Assembly (NCBI GenBank): GCA_046957575.1
Contig: JBKUOG010000036.1
Location: 1-26,487 of the forward strand
DNA from: UMGS1370 sp046957575
GTDB lineage: Bacteria; Bacillota; Clostridia; Lachnospirales; Lachnospiraceae
Direction of reading: 5' to 3'
DNA: 26,487 bases
The position numbers were made by a program, and so were the translations under genes. Shown here piece after piece: positions 1 through 4,729 of the stretch; position 1 is the stretch's first letter; each line of letters starts with the position of its first letter. The notes below the pieces were generated by a model. That model searched no databases. It was not told the origin of the DNA and worked only from the letters and a program-made list of their open reading frames with translations.

Positions 1-49
1 TCTCTGCTACCTCAAGAGTAGTCAGAGTTGCTTTTCTTAAATCATTCAT
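1..49 (-). CDS. Partial small protein, possible helix-turn-helix/excisionase-like N-terminus
   Basis: The ATG at 49 is preceded by GGAGGG with good spacing and opens a frame that runs off the left edge. The 16 visible residues start MNDLRKATLTTLEVAE. A Thr-x-x-Glu-Val-Ala-Glu string is typical of the first helix of MerR/excisionase-type DNA-binding domains, but too little is visible to be sure. It is the last visible gene of the leftward series headed by the Cro-like gene at 2279, and it diverges from the rightward gene whose promoter is at 78-106. An excisionase role would fit the element; this is inference. Confidence 0.5.
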   Translation of the reverse strand, partial: MNDLRKATLTTLEVAE

Positions 50-77
50 TCTGTGTGCCCTCCTTTTTTAAACTGTC

Positions 78-106
78 TTGTCTTTCCTTCTCTTCCGCCT
101 TATACT
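78..106 (+). promoter_or_regulatory. Sigma70-type promoter of the 158-436 gene
   Basis: TTGTCT at 78-83, a 17-bp spacer and TATACT at 101-106. The start of transcription would be near 112-114, at the foot of the leader hairpin. The same layout with a 17-bp spacer recurs before the rightward genes at 1159 and 1765. Confidence 0.6.
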
Positions 107-110
107 GTGT

Positions 111-137
111 GTACAGGCATCTGCCAATGCCGAGTAC
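111..137 (+). promoter_or_regulatory. 5' leader hairpin with CTGCCA loop
   Basis: GGCAT (116-120) pairs with ATGCC (127-131) around the loop CTGCCA; flanking GTAC at 111-114 and 134-137 can extend the stem. The leader at 1725-1740 has the same loop with a different but still paired stem (GGGTA/TACCC), so base pairing rather than sequence is conserved. It could act as an RNA structure before the ribosome site or as a DNA operator. Confidence 0.5.
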
Positions 138-157
138 AAAAGAAAAGGAGAATCCGT

Positions 158-436
158 ATGCAACAAACTACTTTAACTGCAATAGAAAAATCTGTTAGAC
201 TTATGCTTGAGAAAAACCAAGATGTTATTGCTGAAAAACTGTTAAATGGCGTTACAATTACAAATGAAACCGATTTACCAATGCTCGCAAAAATGATTTC
301 CAACTGCCTCTGTGTATCGACCTACTTATCGGTTCAAGCGGTGTTAAGTCTACTTGAAGACTCAGGGGTTGTTCAGATTGATGAACGGCTTCTTGCAAAG
401 CTTCTGATAAAGCAGCTTTCATCGGAAGTTCAGTAG
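158..436 (+). CDS. Small phage-type protein, function unknown (92 aa)
   Basis: Not recognised. The ATG at 158 follows AAAAGGAG at good spacing and a near-consensus promoter with a hairpin leader; in-frame upstream ATG codons lie before that promoter and are rejected. The product begins MQQTTLTAIEKSVRLMLEKN and looks helical and soluble, with a Leu-rich C-terminal half and no signal peptide or membrane segment. It lies among leftward early genes but runs against them, and its 3' part overlaps the doubtful leftward frame at 258-485. The dedicated promoter and leader suggest expression apart from the leftward series, perhaps in lysogeny; that is inference. Confidence 0.6.
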   Translation: MQQTTLTAIEKSVRLMLEKNQDVIAEKLLNGVTITNETDLPMLAKMISNCLCVSTYLSVQAVLSLLEDSGVVQIDERLLAKLLIKQLSSEVQ

Positions 437-485
437 CTTCTAGCCGCTTACTCTGGACGGCTTTCTCCAATTCCGTTGCGTCCAC
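258..485 (-). CDS. Doubtful small leftward gene overlapping the 158-436 gene
   Basis: The GTG at 485 follows AAGGAGG with an 8-base gap, a strong start context shared by the other leftward small genes. The first residues (MDATELEKAVQSKRLEA) look like a real coiled N-terminus. Beyond that the frame is antisense to the better-supported rightward gene and reads like a shadow (Pro, Ser and His rich). It may be a real gene with a 179-bp antisense overlap, or a gene whose 3' part has been lost. The upstream in-frame GTG at 494 sits inside the ribosome site and was not used. Confidence 0.35.
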   Translation of the reverse strand: MDATELEKAVQSKRLEATELPMKAALSEALQEAVHQSEQPLSLQVDLTPLEPISRSIHRGSWKSFLRALVNRFHL

Positions 486-525
486 TGTTCTCACCTCCTT
501 CGCTTCAAAGTTATCTTGTTATTTC

Positions 526-626
526 TCACTTCAACAGTTTCTCGATGTTCACACCAAGGTAATTCGCTACTTTTCAAACCTTATGGATTCCCGGCTTGCT
601 TTCGTTCTATTTGCTTGCTTTACCAT
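526..626 (-). pseudogene. Frameshifted remnant resembling the end of a helix-turn-helix protein
   Basis: From the ATG at 626 the frame reads MVKQANRTKASRESIRFEK and then a stop. Adding one base near 568 joins it to VANYLGVNIEKLLK and a stop at 526. The joined product would be 33 aa and end like an Xre-type repressor domain (an Ala-Asn-Tyr-Leu-Gly-Val turn). No ribosome site is visible before the ATG. It could be a decayed repressor gene, a sequencing error, or chance. Confidence 0.35.
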
Positions 627-675
627 AGCATAAATTTTGTTATACTTAAAAAGCCCACCAACAGAAAGGATCTAT

Positions 676-885
676 ATGGAATACGAATACCACACAATCA
701 CTTGCCGAAAATACAGAATTCATACAACAATAGAACATGGATATGAAACTGAAAATGGCGATAAAATATACAAAACTGCGAAATGCTCCTTAATGAATCG
801 AGACTCAAAACATAAATGTCATGGAATGGAACGTCCTGATTTCCCATGTCCATATGTCAGTTTATTTTTTCAACGAACTGAATAA
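676..885 (+). CDS. Small basic Cys-containing protein, function unknown (69 aa)
   Basis: Not recognised. The ATG at 676 follows AGAAAGGA. The product begins MEYEYHTITCRKYRIHTTIE, is rich in Lys, His and Tyr, and has four Cys residues: one near the N-terminus, one in the middle, and one in each of two short Lys/His- and Pro-rich strings near the C-terminus. Metal binding is possible but not shown. A -10 box TATACT at 641-646 is clear; the best -35 at 17 bp is the poor CTTTAC. The last 29 bases overlap the leftward 857-1042 gene tail-to-tail, repeating the pattern of the region. Confidence 0.55.
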   Translation: MEYEYHTITCRKYRIHTTIEHGYETENGDKIYKTAKCSLMNRDSKHKCHGMERPDFPCPYVSLFFQRTE

Positions 886-1042
886 TTTTTGACAGATCAC
901 AGTTTTCTTTATAACAAGCTGGTGGGCTATAACAAAAATCTCTCAGTTCGCACACATGGCATTTCGTAATATCCTTACTAAGCTTGTCAGGCTTTTCCGA
1001 ACAAAATTTTTCTAATCTTTCCAGAAATGTTTCTGCATCCAT
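857..1042 (-). CDS. Small cysteine-rich protein, possible zinc-binding (61 aa)
   Basis: The ATG at 1042 follows AGGAGGTGG with ideal spacing. The N-terminus MDAETFLERLEKFCSEK resembles that of the 36-aa protein encoded at 1527-1637 (MEVRTFLKKLEKKE), so the two may share an origin. The middle holds Cys residues in a C-x2-C, then C, C, C pattern that could hold a metal ion. The function is unknown. It belongs to the leftward early series and overlaps the rightward 676-885 gene by 29 bp at the 3' ends. Confidence 0.6.
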   Translation of the reverse strand: MDAETFLERLEKFCSEKPDKLSKDITKCHVCELRDFCYSPPACYKENCDLSKIIQFVEKIN

Positions 1043-1085
1043 CTACTCCACCTCCTACTATGTTTCAAAATCATTCTACCCTCGC

Positions 1086-1114
1086 TTGCACTTCTTCTAG
1101 CTTTCTCCTATACT
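1086..1114 (+). promoter_or_regulatory. Sigma70-type promoter of the 1159-1350 gene
   Basis: TTGCAC at 1086-1091, a 17-bp spacer and TATACT at 1109-1114. The leader that follows contains a short hairpin CCGT/ACGG around TTACCAG, in the same place as the hairpins of the two sister leaders but with a different loop. Confidence 0.6.
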
Positions 1115-1158
1115 GTAATTACCGTTTACCAGACGGAATAATCCAGAAAGGAGACAAC

Positions 1159-1350
1159 ATGAAACGAATATACGCCAACCTAATCGGTAACTGGACGGAT
1201 ATATCCGATGGTCTTATCAATGAGGAAAAAGCATCAGTGTATGTAAAAGAACGGATACAGGATATGTTAAAGTACGATTATGTAAATATTTTCTACAAAG
1301 ACAAAACATATCGTATTCATCCGTCTATGATTCAGATTGTCAATGAATAA
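1159..1350 (+). CDS. Small conserved-looking phage protein, function unknown (63 aa)
   Basis: The ATG at 1159 follows AAAGGAGA and a near-consensus promoter. The product starts MKRIYANLIGNWTDISDG and ends in a compact aromatic-rich stretch (YVNIFYKDKTYRIHPSMIQI), the look of a small beta-rich fold. Proteins of this style occur in Bacillota prophages, but I cannot name the family with certainty. Its last 11 bases overlap the end of the leftward 1340-1513 gene. Confidence 0.65.
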   Translation: MKRIYANLIGNWTDISDGLINEEKASVYVKERIQDMLKYDYVNIFYKDKTYRIHPSMIQIVNE

Positions 1351-1513
1351 TTTCATTAACAACTTTTTTCTGAATCCTTGAAACATCCATGAGTTCAAGT
1401 CGGTTGGACATGGCAGAAAACTCCATATTTACAGCGTTTTCAATCGACTTCCACTCATGGAATTTTAGGCCCACAAGCGTTTTTAAAACTTTTTCTAACT
1501 GCTCTTCGCTCAC
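1340..1513 (-). CDS. Small helical protein, function unknown (57 aa)
   Basis: The GTG at 1513 follows AGGAGG at 9-base spacing. The in-frame upstream ATG at 1555 lies before this ribosome site and inside the preceding gene, so it is rejected. The product (SEEQLEKVLKTLVGLKFHEW at its start) is predicted helical, with no signal peptide or membrane segment. It directly follows the 36-aa gene at 1527-1637 with a 13-bp gap, so the two are probably translated from one message. Confidence 0.55.
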   Translation of the reverse strand: MSEEQLEKVLKTLVGLKFHEWKSIENAVNMEFSAMSNRLELMDVSRIQKKVVNEIIH

Positions 1514-1526
1514 CTTACTCCACCTC

Positions 1527-1637
1527 CTACTTTTCTGGTTCAAATAAACAATCAATACTTTCGTCAGTCCCTAAAAAGCGCTTAATTTTGACGCACTCTT
1601 TTTTTTCTAACTTCTTTAGAAATGTTCTAACTTCCAT
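1527..1637 (-). CDS. Very small Lys-rich protein (36 aa), paralogue-like to the 61-aa gene
   Basis: Read directly from the minus strand: the ATG at 1637 follows GAGGAG with a 7-base gap, and the frame ends at TAG 1527-1529, 13 bp before the start of the next gene. The N-terminus MEVRTFLKKLEKKE matches the 857-1042 product (MDAETFLERLEKF) in pattern. It is highly charged with two Cys, and the function is unknown. The good start context and tight spacing support it despite its size. Confidence 0.5.
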   Translation of the reverse strand: MEVRTFLKKLEKKECVKIKRFLGTDESIDCLFEPEK

Positions 1638-1686
1638 CGTCCTACTCCTCATCTGCAAAATACTCGACCGGAATATCAAACTCCCA

Positions 1687-1715
1687 TTGACATTTCCTGT
1701 ATATTCTCCTATTCT
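1687..1715 (+). promoter_or_regulatory. Sigma70-type promoter of the 1765-1947 gene
   Basis: A perfect TTGACA at 1687-1692, a 17-bp spacer and TATTCT at 1710-1715. It is followed by the leader hairpin at 1725-1740. Confidence 0.65.
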
Positions 1716-1724
1716 TTAGCCACA

Positions 1725-1740
1725 GGGTACTGCCATACCC
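1725..1740 (+). promoter_or_regulatory. 5' leader hairpin with CTGCCA loop (second copy)
   Basis: GGGTA pairs with TACCC around CTGCCA. The loop, the preceding ACAGG and the following AGTAC match the hairpin at 111-137, while the stem bases differ in a compensated way. Confidence 0.5.
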
Positions 1741-1764
1741 AAGTACGTAGAAAGGAGGCTTATT

Positions 1765-1947
1765 ATGTCCAATACTTTTCAGTTCCCAGATTCTGAATAC
1801 GCCGCTATTGCGCTAGTACATATTCAGAAGCAAGACACATCCTCTATGTCACCTGAAGATGTGTATAAACTTTTTAAAGAGACCGAACGAAAGATTTATC
1901 AATACGCAATGCAAAATCGCGATCAAGAATGGATGCATCTCAGATAA
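1765..1947 (+). CDS. Small acidic phage-type protein, function unknown (60 aa)
   Basis: The ATG at 1765 follows AAAGGAGG and the best promoter of the rightward small genes. The product (MSNTFQFPDSEYAAIALVHI at its start) has a middle Ser-Pro-Glu-Asp segment leading into a helix with a Lys-Glu-Thr-Glu run. Short proteins of this look occur in Bacillota prophage regulatory regions, but I cannot name the family. Its 3' half overlaps the leftward 1849-2076 frame by 99 bp. Confidence 0.6.
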   Translation: MSNTFQFPDSEYAAIALVHIQKQDTSSMSPEDVYKLFKETERKIYQYAMQNRDQEWMHLR

Positions 1948-2076
1948 TCGATCGTAAATCTCTATCATCGCCTTAGAATATTCTATAATTTCCTGAGGCG
2001 GTATTTTACAGCTATCTTCTGAAAGTTGTTCATACTGCTTTTGGAGGATAGCTTTATTTCTTTTCCTTATATTCAA
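1849..2076 (-). CDS. Small helical protein downstream of the Cro-like gene (75 aa)
   Basis: The TTG at 2076 follows AGGAGGG with a 7-base gap; an in-frame GTG at 2103 lies within the end of the preceding gene and has no ribosome site. The N-terminal 45 residues are basic then acidic and look real (Asn-Ile-Arg-Lys-Arg at the start, later Ile-Glu-Ile-Tyr-Asp-Arg-Leu). The C-terminal 30 residues are hydrophobic and lie antisense to the rightward gene at 1765-1947, so their reality is less sure. It is the second gene of the leftward transcript headed by the Cro-like repressor, 14 bp after its stop. Confidence 0.5.
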   Translation of the reverse strand: MNIRKRNKAILQKQYEQLSEDSCKIPPQEIIEYSKAMIEIYDRLSEMHPFLIAILHCVLINLSFGLFKKFIHIFR

Positions 2077-2090
2077 CCTGCTCCCTCCTC

Positions 2091-2279
2091 TCACCTCAGC
2101 CACTCTTCAATCCGAATTCCAGTGGCCTTTTCAATTTTCTCTAATGTCGCAAGTGATGGCTTCGAATCATCGTTTTCCCATCTGGATATAGTTCCATTTC
2201 CAATATTGCATTTTTTCTCAAAAGAGCTAATTGACAAATTATTTTCTTCGCAATATGCTTTCACTCTTTGGAAAATCAT
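2091..2279 (-). CDS. Cro-like Xre-family helix-turn-helix repressor (62 aa)
   Basis: A single HTH_3-type domain with no extra region. Residues 15-37 read as the helix-turn-helix (LSISSFEKKCNIGNGTIS, then RWEND), followed by the usual Pro-Ser-Leu-x-x-Leu-x-x-Ile motif. The ATG at 2279 follows AGAGGAGGG, which partly overlaps a 10-bp palindrome at 2294-2320. By its size, its position at the head of the leftward early series, and its divergence from the larger CI-like gene, it is the likely Cro equivalent that turns off lysogenic transcription. The role is inferred from phage and ICE families; DNA binding is well supported. Confidence 0.85.
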   Translation of the reverse strand: MIFQRVKAYCEENNLSISSFEKKCNIGNGTISRWENDDSKPSLATLEKIEKATGIRIEEWLR

Positions 2280-2293
2280 TTTTAGAACCCTCC

Positions 2294-2480
2294 TCTCTAA
2301 AAAATGTTACTTTTTAGAGAAAAGTCTATTGACTATTTTAGATAATGCTCTAAAATAAGAATTGTTCAGAAACTCATTTTAGTGAAACCTCTATAGTTTT
2401 AGGCTTTTCTCTAAATCATAAGCCCATTATATAGAGTGTTCTCTATTTTGTCAAGCCACTTTTAGGCTTTTCTCTAAAAA
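2294..2480. promoter_or_regulatory. Divergent operator region between Cro-like and CI-like genes
   Basis: It holds several related sites built on CTCTAAAA. TCTCTAAAAA/TTTTTAGAGA is a perfect 10-bp dyad at 2294-2320. TATTTTAGA/TCTAAAATA is a 9-bp dyad at 2334-2357. ATAGAG/CTCTAT lies at 2431-2446. An exact 19-bp direct repeat containing GGCTTTTCTCTAAA occurs at 2397-2415 and 2460-2478. A TTGTCA box at 2448-2453 may be part of the rightward promoter. The sites flank both start codons, as expected for a genetic switch. Confidence 0.75.
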
Positions 2481-2499
2481 TATTATGGAGGAACTCTAT

Positions 2500-2892
2500 A
2501 TGACTAGCGTTGAACGCGTGAAAGCTATATGCAAAGAACGCAAAATAGCTATAAGCAGACTTGAAAAAGATTTAGGTTTTTCCAATGGATATATTGGTCA
2601 GTTAAGAAAGGGCGTTTTTCCAGACGACCGCTTGAAACTCATTGCTGATTATTTTAATGTAACCGTCGAATATCTGATGACCGGGAAAGAAAATGAAGCG
2701 AACGCTTCGGAATTAACTGCAAGGGATGAAAGAGACATAGCGAAGGATCTGGATCGCATTATGGGCGAAATCAAAAAGGGGGATGATAGCCCTCTATATT
2801 ACAATGGTATGGAAATTGACGATGCATCACTGAACTTACTGCAAAATGCCATTGAATTTGCTTTAAGAGAAACTAAGAAAAAAACAAAGTAA
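2500..2892 (+). CDS. CI-like Xre-family helix-turn-helix repressor (130 aa)
   Basis: An N-terminal HTH_3 domain (about residues 4-60: ERVKAICKERKIAISRLEKD, then Gly-Phe-Ser-Asn-Gly-Tyr-Ile-Gly-Gln-Leu) is followed by a charged region of about 70 residues with no peptidase S24 domain. The ATG at 2500 follows GGAGG with an 8-base gap; the upstream in-frame ATG at 2485 overlaps the ribosome site. It lies 39 bp before an ImmA-like gene. In ICEBs1-type systems this pairing means the repressor is cleaved by the peptidase rather than self-cleaved through RecA. That mechanism is inference here. Confidence 0.88.
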   Translation: MTSVERVKAICKERKIAISRLEKDLGFSNGYIGQLRKGVFPDDRLKLIADYFNVTVEYLMTGKENEANASELTARDERDIAKDLDRIMGEIKKGDDSPLYYNGMEIDDASLNLLQNAIEFALRETKKKTK

Positions 2893-2931
2893 AATACAAT
2901 CCAAACAAGAATAAAAAGTAGGTGATGCCGT

Positions 2932-3375
2932 TTGGAAACTTTAGAACGCAAAATACGGCGCTTAATCCGGTATTATGAACGGATAACCGGAACGAGGAAC
3001 CCTATAAAAATTGCTGAAGCTGCCGGTATTAGAATTGCTATAGTTCCCCTTGGTGAAATAGCGGGAAACTACAAGCTTATAAAACGTAAGCGTTGGATAT
3101 TTATAAATGACAATATTTCTGCTGACAGTCCATTCTTTCAAGTTGTGGTAGCGCATGAACTCGGCCATGCCCTATTACATAGAAAAGAAAACTGCGCATT
3201 TATCAGGAGTCACACTTTACTTCTCACATCCGGTATAGAGCGAGAGGCGAATCAATTCGCAGCAGCTCTTTTAATAACCGATGATTTATTGTCGGAATAT
3301 GGAGACTGCACAGAAGAACAGTTTTGCCACTGTACCGGATATCCAAAAGAACTAATAAAACTAAAGTTAAAATAA
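2932..3375 (+). CDS. ImmA/IrrE-type zinc metallopeptidase (147 aa)
   Basis: The zinc motif HELGH sits at residues 75-79 within VVVAHELGHALLH, and the C-terminal helices contain the Glu-x-x-Ala-Asn-x-Phe-Ala-Ala pattern that supplies the third ligand in this family. Length is normal. The start is TTG at 2932 behind AGGTGAT; the only nearby ATG is out of frame. By family analogy it cleaves the CI-like repressor encoded just upstream and so triggers induction. The gene is followed after 13 bp by the membrane-protein gene, so the three are probably one transcript. Confidence 0.9.
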   Translation: METLERKIRRLIRYYERITGTRNPIKIAEAAGIRIAIVPLGEIAGNYKLIKRKRWIFINDNISADSPFFQVVVAHELGHALLHRKENCAFIRSHTLLLTSGIEREANQFAAALLITDDLLSEYGDCTEEQFCHCTGYPKELIKLKLK

Positions 3376-3388
3376 CAGGGGGATAAAA

Positions 3389-4330
3389 ATGAGTATAAAA
3401 GGTACTACAAAAACTCTATATGTCGGAAAAACCGAAATAAATTTAGTCACCTTTTCTGGCATACGAGTAACCATACCGTATAGTGATATGATAGGAATTG
3501 AATATAGTTTTGCTATTGGTTCAAAACAAGGATTTATGAATTTTATTTTGCAACAAGGGACAAAAGAAGATTTTAAATTTTCATCGAAAGCAAATGACCC
3601 TATTCAAAGAACTGTAGATTTTATCCAAATCTATGCTCCGGAACTAGAATTAAAAGAAATTTTTCCGAAAGGTCTTGCACGCACAAAACTGTGTAGATAT
3701 TGTAAGTCTGAAATTCCCTACAATGCTATTATATGCCCATATTGCATGAAAAAACAAAGCACCAATAGACTGCTATTAATGATATCTGTTGTTTTATTCT
3801 TCAGTATATTTTATGTGCTCTATTCTTTTTTCAGCAATCAGGTTTATTCAGAAAACACTATGCCGCAAATTACTGAATCTAACGATAGCATCCAGCAAAC
3901 TACCGCTGAACCAATTAAAGAAGAATCCTCTACGGAAGATGAAACAAATGTCTTTTCTGTTGGAGATACATTTGAATCAGATGATCTAACTATCATGTAT
4001 ATGGATTCAGGAGAGTATACGTCTGACAATATGTTTATAGAACCGGCTAATGGAAATAAATTTATCTACATAGATCTATCCATCCACAATACGAGCGACA
4101 CTGATTTGTCGATTGGCAGTTTTTCCTTTAGCTGTTATGCCGACGATACCGCTGTCGAACAACCCGTTGTTACTGCTGATGACGCAATGATTTCGATCGA
4201 TACGGTTTCGCCTGATAAATATATAAAAGGAAAAATATTTTTTGAGGTTCCAAAGGATTCATCAAAAATAGAAGTAGAATACGAAACCAGTTTTTGGACT
4301 CAAGAAAAAATCTACTTTATCGTAGAGTAA
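3389..4330 (+). CDS. Membrane protein: PH-like N-terminus, zinc ribbon, one TM helix, extracellular Ig-like domain (313 aa)
   Basis: Residues 1-95 look like a small beta-rich PH/GRAM-like domain in the cytoplasm. Cys102, Cys105, Cys116 and Cys119 form a zinc ribbon (LCRYCK ... ICPYCMKK). Residues 128-148 are a single membrane helix with no signal peptide. A Ser/Thr/Glu-rich linker follows, then a C-terminal beta domain from about 195 that resembles DUF4352/telokin-like extracellular domains of Bacillota. Start ATG 3389 follows GGGGGAT. It sits at the end of the cI-immA run, before a toxin locus and a SIR2 gene. A role in sensing or superinfection immunity is a guess from position only. Confidence 0.75.
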   Translation: MSIKGTTKTLYVGKTEINLVTFSGIRVTIPYSDMIGIEYSFAIGSKQGFMNFILQQGTKEDFKFSSKANDPIQRTVDFIQIYAPELELKEIFPKGLARTKLCRYCKSEIPYNAIICPYCMKKQSTNRLLLMISVVLFFSIFYVLYSFFSNQVYSENTMPQITESNDSIQQTTAEPIKEESSTEDETNVFSVGDTFESDDLTIMYMDSGEYTSDNMFIEPANGNKFIYIDLSIHNTSDTDLSIGSFSFSCYADDTAVEQPVVTADDAMISIDTVSPDKYIKGKIFFEVPKDSSKIEVEYETSFWTQEKIYFIVE

Positions 4331-4344
4331 TACCCTCCCCTGCT

Positions 4345-4372
4345 TTGTAGGGGCCTACCTTGACAATATAAT
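4345..4372 (+). promoter_or_regulatory. Promoter of the type I toxin mRNA
   Basis: TTGTAG at 4345-4350, a 16-bp spacer and a perfect TATAAT at 4367-4372. Transcription would begin near 4379. The sequence from about 4361 inward is repeated in inverted orientation at the antitoxin promoter. Confidence 0.6.
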
Positions 4373-4442
4373 ATACTTACCAGGGCAGCCGGAGGACGTG
4401 CTCCCATCCCGTTTCGAGTCTTGCGGAAAGGGGTGGTGTCTT

Positions 4443-4526
4443 ATGAGTACATATGAAGAATTACAGATTATTCTGGGCGTTGCAATGCTTATTGTGGCAA
4501 TTCTGAATTTGACGCATAAAAAATAG
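4443..4526 (+). CDS. Holin-like type I toxin peptide (27 aa)
   Basis: The ATG at 4443 follows AAAGGGGTGG. The peptide begins MSTYEELQIILGV and has one strongly hydrophobic segment of about 17 residues, ending in Thr-His-Lys-Lys. This is the layout of the short membrane toxins annotated as putative holin-like toxins in Bacillota (MxTYE start, one TM helix, basic tail), comparable to the TxpA and Fst types. It would insert in the membrane and depolarise it if not silenced. The stop codon lies inside the left arm of a terminator hairpin, and a convergent antisense RNA overlaps that end. The toxic function is inferred from family and layout. Confidence 0.75.
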   Translation: MSTYEELQIILGVAMLIVAILNLTHKK

Positions 4527-4562
4527 CCGTCCTGCTCTTGGCCGAGGAGACGACTATTTTTT
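4518..4562. terminator. Bidirectional terminator shared by toxin and antitoxin RNAs
   Basis: AAAATAGCCGTC pairs with GACGACTATTTT (one mismatch) around a loop containing CTTGGCCGAG. Runs of T follow on both strands, so convergent transcripts can end here, as in the par (fst) locus of pAD1. Confidence 0.75.
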
Positions 4563-4617
4563 AGTTCCTTGAATCGCCGGAACGGGTGAGGTGCAGTCAC
4601 CTTCCGGCTGTCTTGTT
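4518..4617 (-). ncRNA. Predicted antitoxin RNA of the type I system (about 100 nt)
   Basis: It is predicted from a perfect-consensus promoter at 4624-4652 reading left and the bidirectional terminator at 4518-4562. It overlaps the 3' end of the toxin mRNA, including the stop codon and terminator loop. Its first 20 or so bases nearly equal those of the toxin mRNA, because the two promoters and 5' ends are an inverted repeat. No open frame of interest lies in it. The ends are estimates. Confidence 0.65.
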
Positions 4618-4623
4618 AAGTAT

Positions 4624-4652
4624 ATTATATGTCAAACTAAATTATTTGTCAA
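4624..4652 (-). promoter_or_regulatory. Consensus promoter of the antitoxin RNA
   Basis: On the minus strand TTGACA (4652-4647), a 17-bp spacer and TATAAT (4629-4624). It is closer to consensus than the toxin promoter, as expected when the antitoxin must be in excess. Confidence 0.75.
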
Positions 4653-4655
4653 ATG

Positions 4656-4687
4656 AAAAACCGCCCCTGCGCCAACAGGAACGGCTT
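4656..4687 (-). terminator. Hairpin, minus-strand terminator; one of two near-copies flanking the SIR2 gene
   Basis: On the minus strand GCCGTTCCTG and CAGGGGCGG pair and are followed by five T. A close copy in the same orientation lies at 6484-6519. On the plus strand it would form a hairpin in the leader of the SIR2 message. Confidence 0.55.
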
Positions 4688-4729
4688 TAGATAATGAATT
4701 AAGACTGAAATAAAAAGGAGGGATGTCAC

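Noticed and set aside
1642..1815. Open minus-strand frame ending in a plausible tail (VEYFADEE) just before the 36-aa gene
   Set aside because: It has no ATG, GTG or TTG between the upstream stop and the tail and no ribosome site, and it lies antisense to the promoter and start of the 1765 gene.
2294..2480. Repeated short motifs considered as a CRISPR-like array
   Set aside because: The repeats are 19 bp or less, irregularly spaced and in both orientations; they fit repressor operators, and no cas gene is present.
4355..4600. 81-codon minus-strand frame across the toxin locus
   Set aside because: It runs through both the terminator stem and the inverted repeats, has no ribosome site, and is explained by the type I toxin-antitoxin layout.
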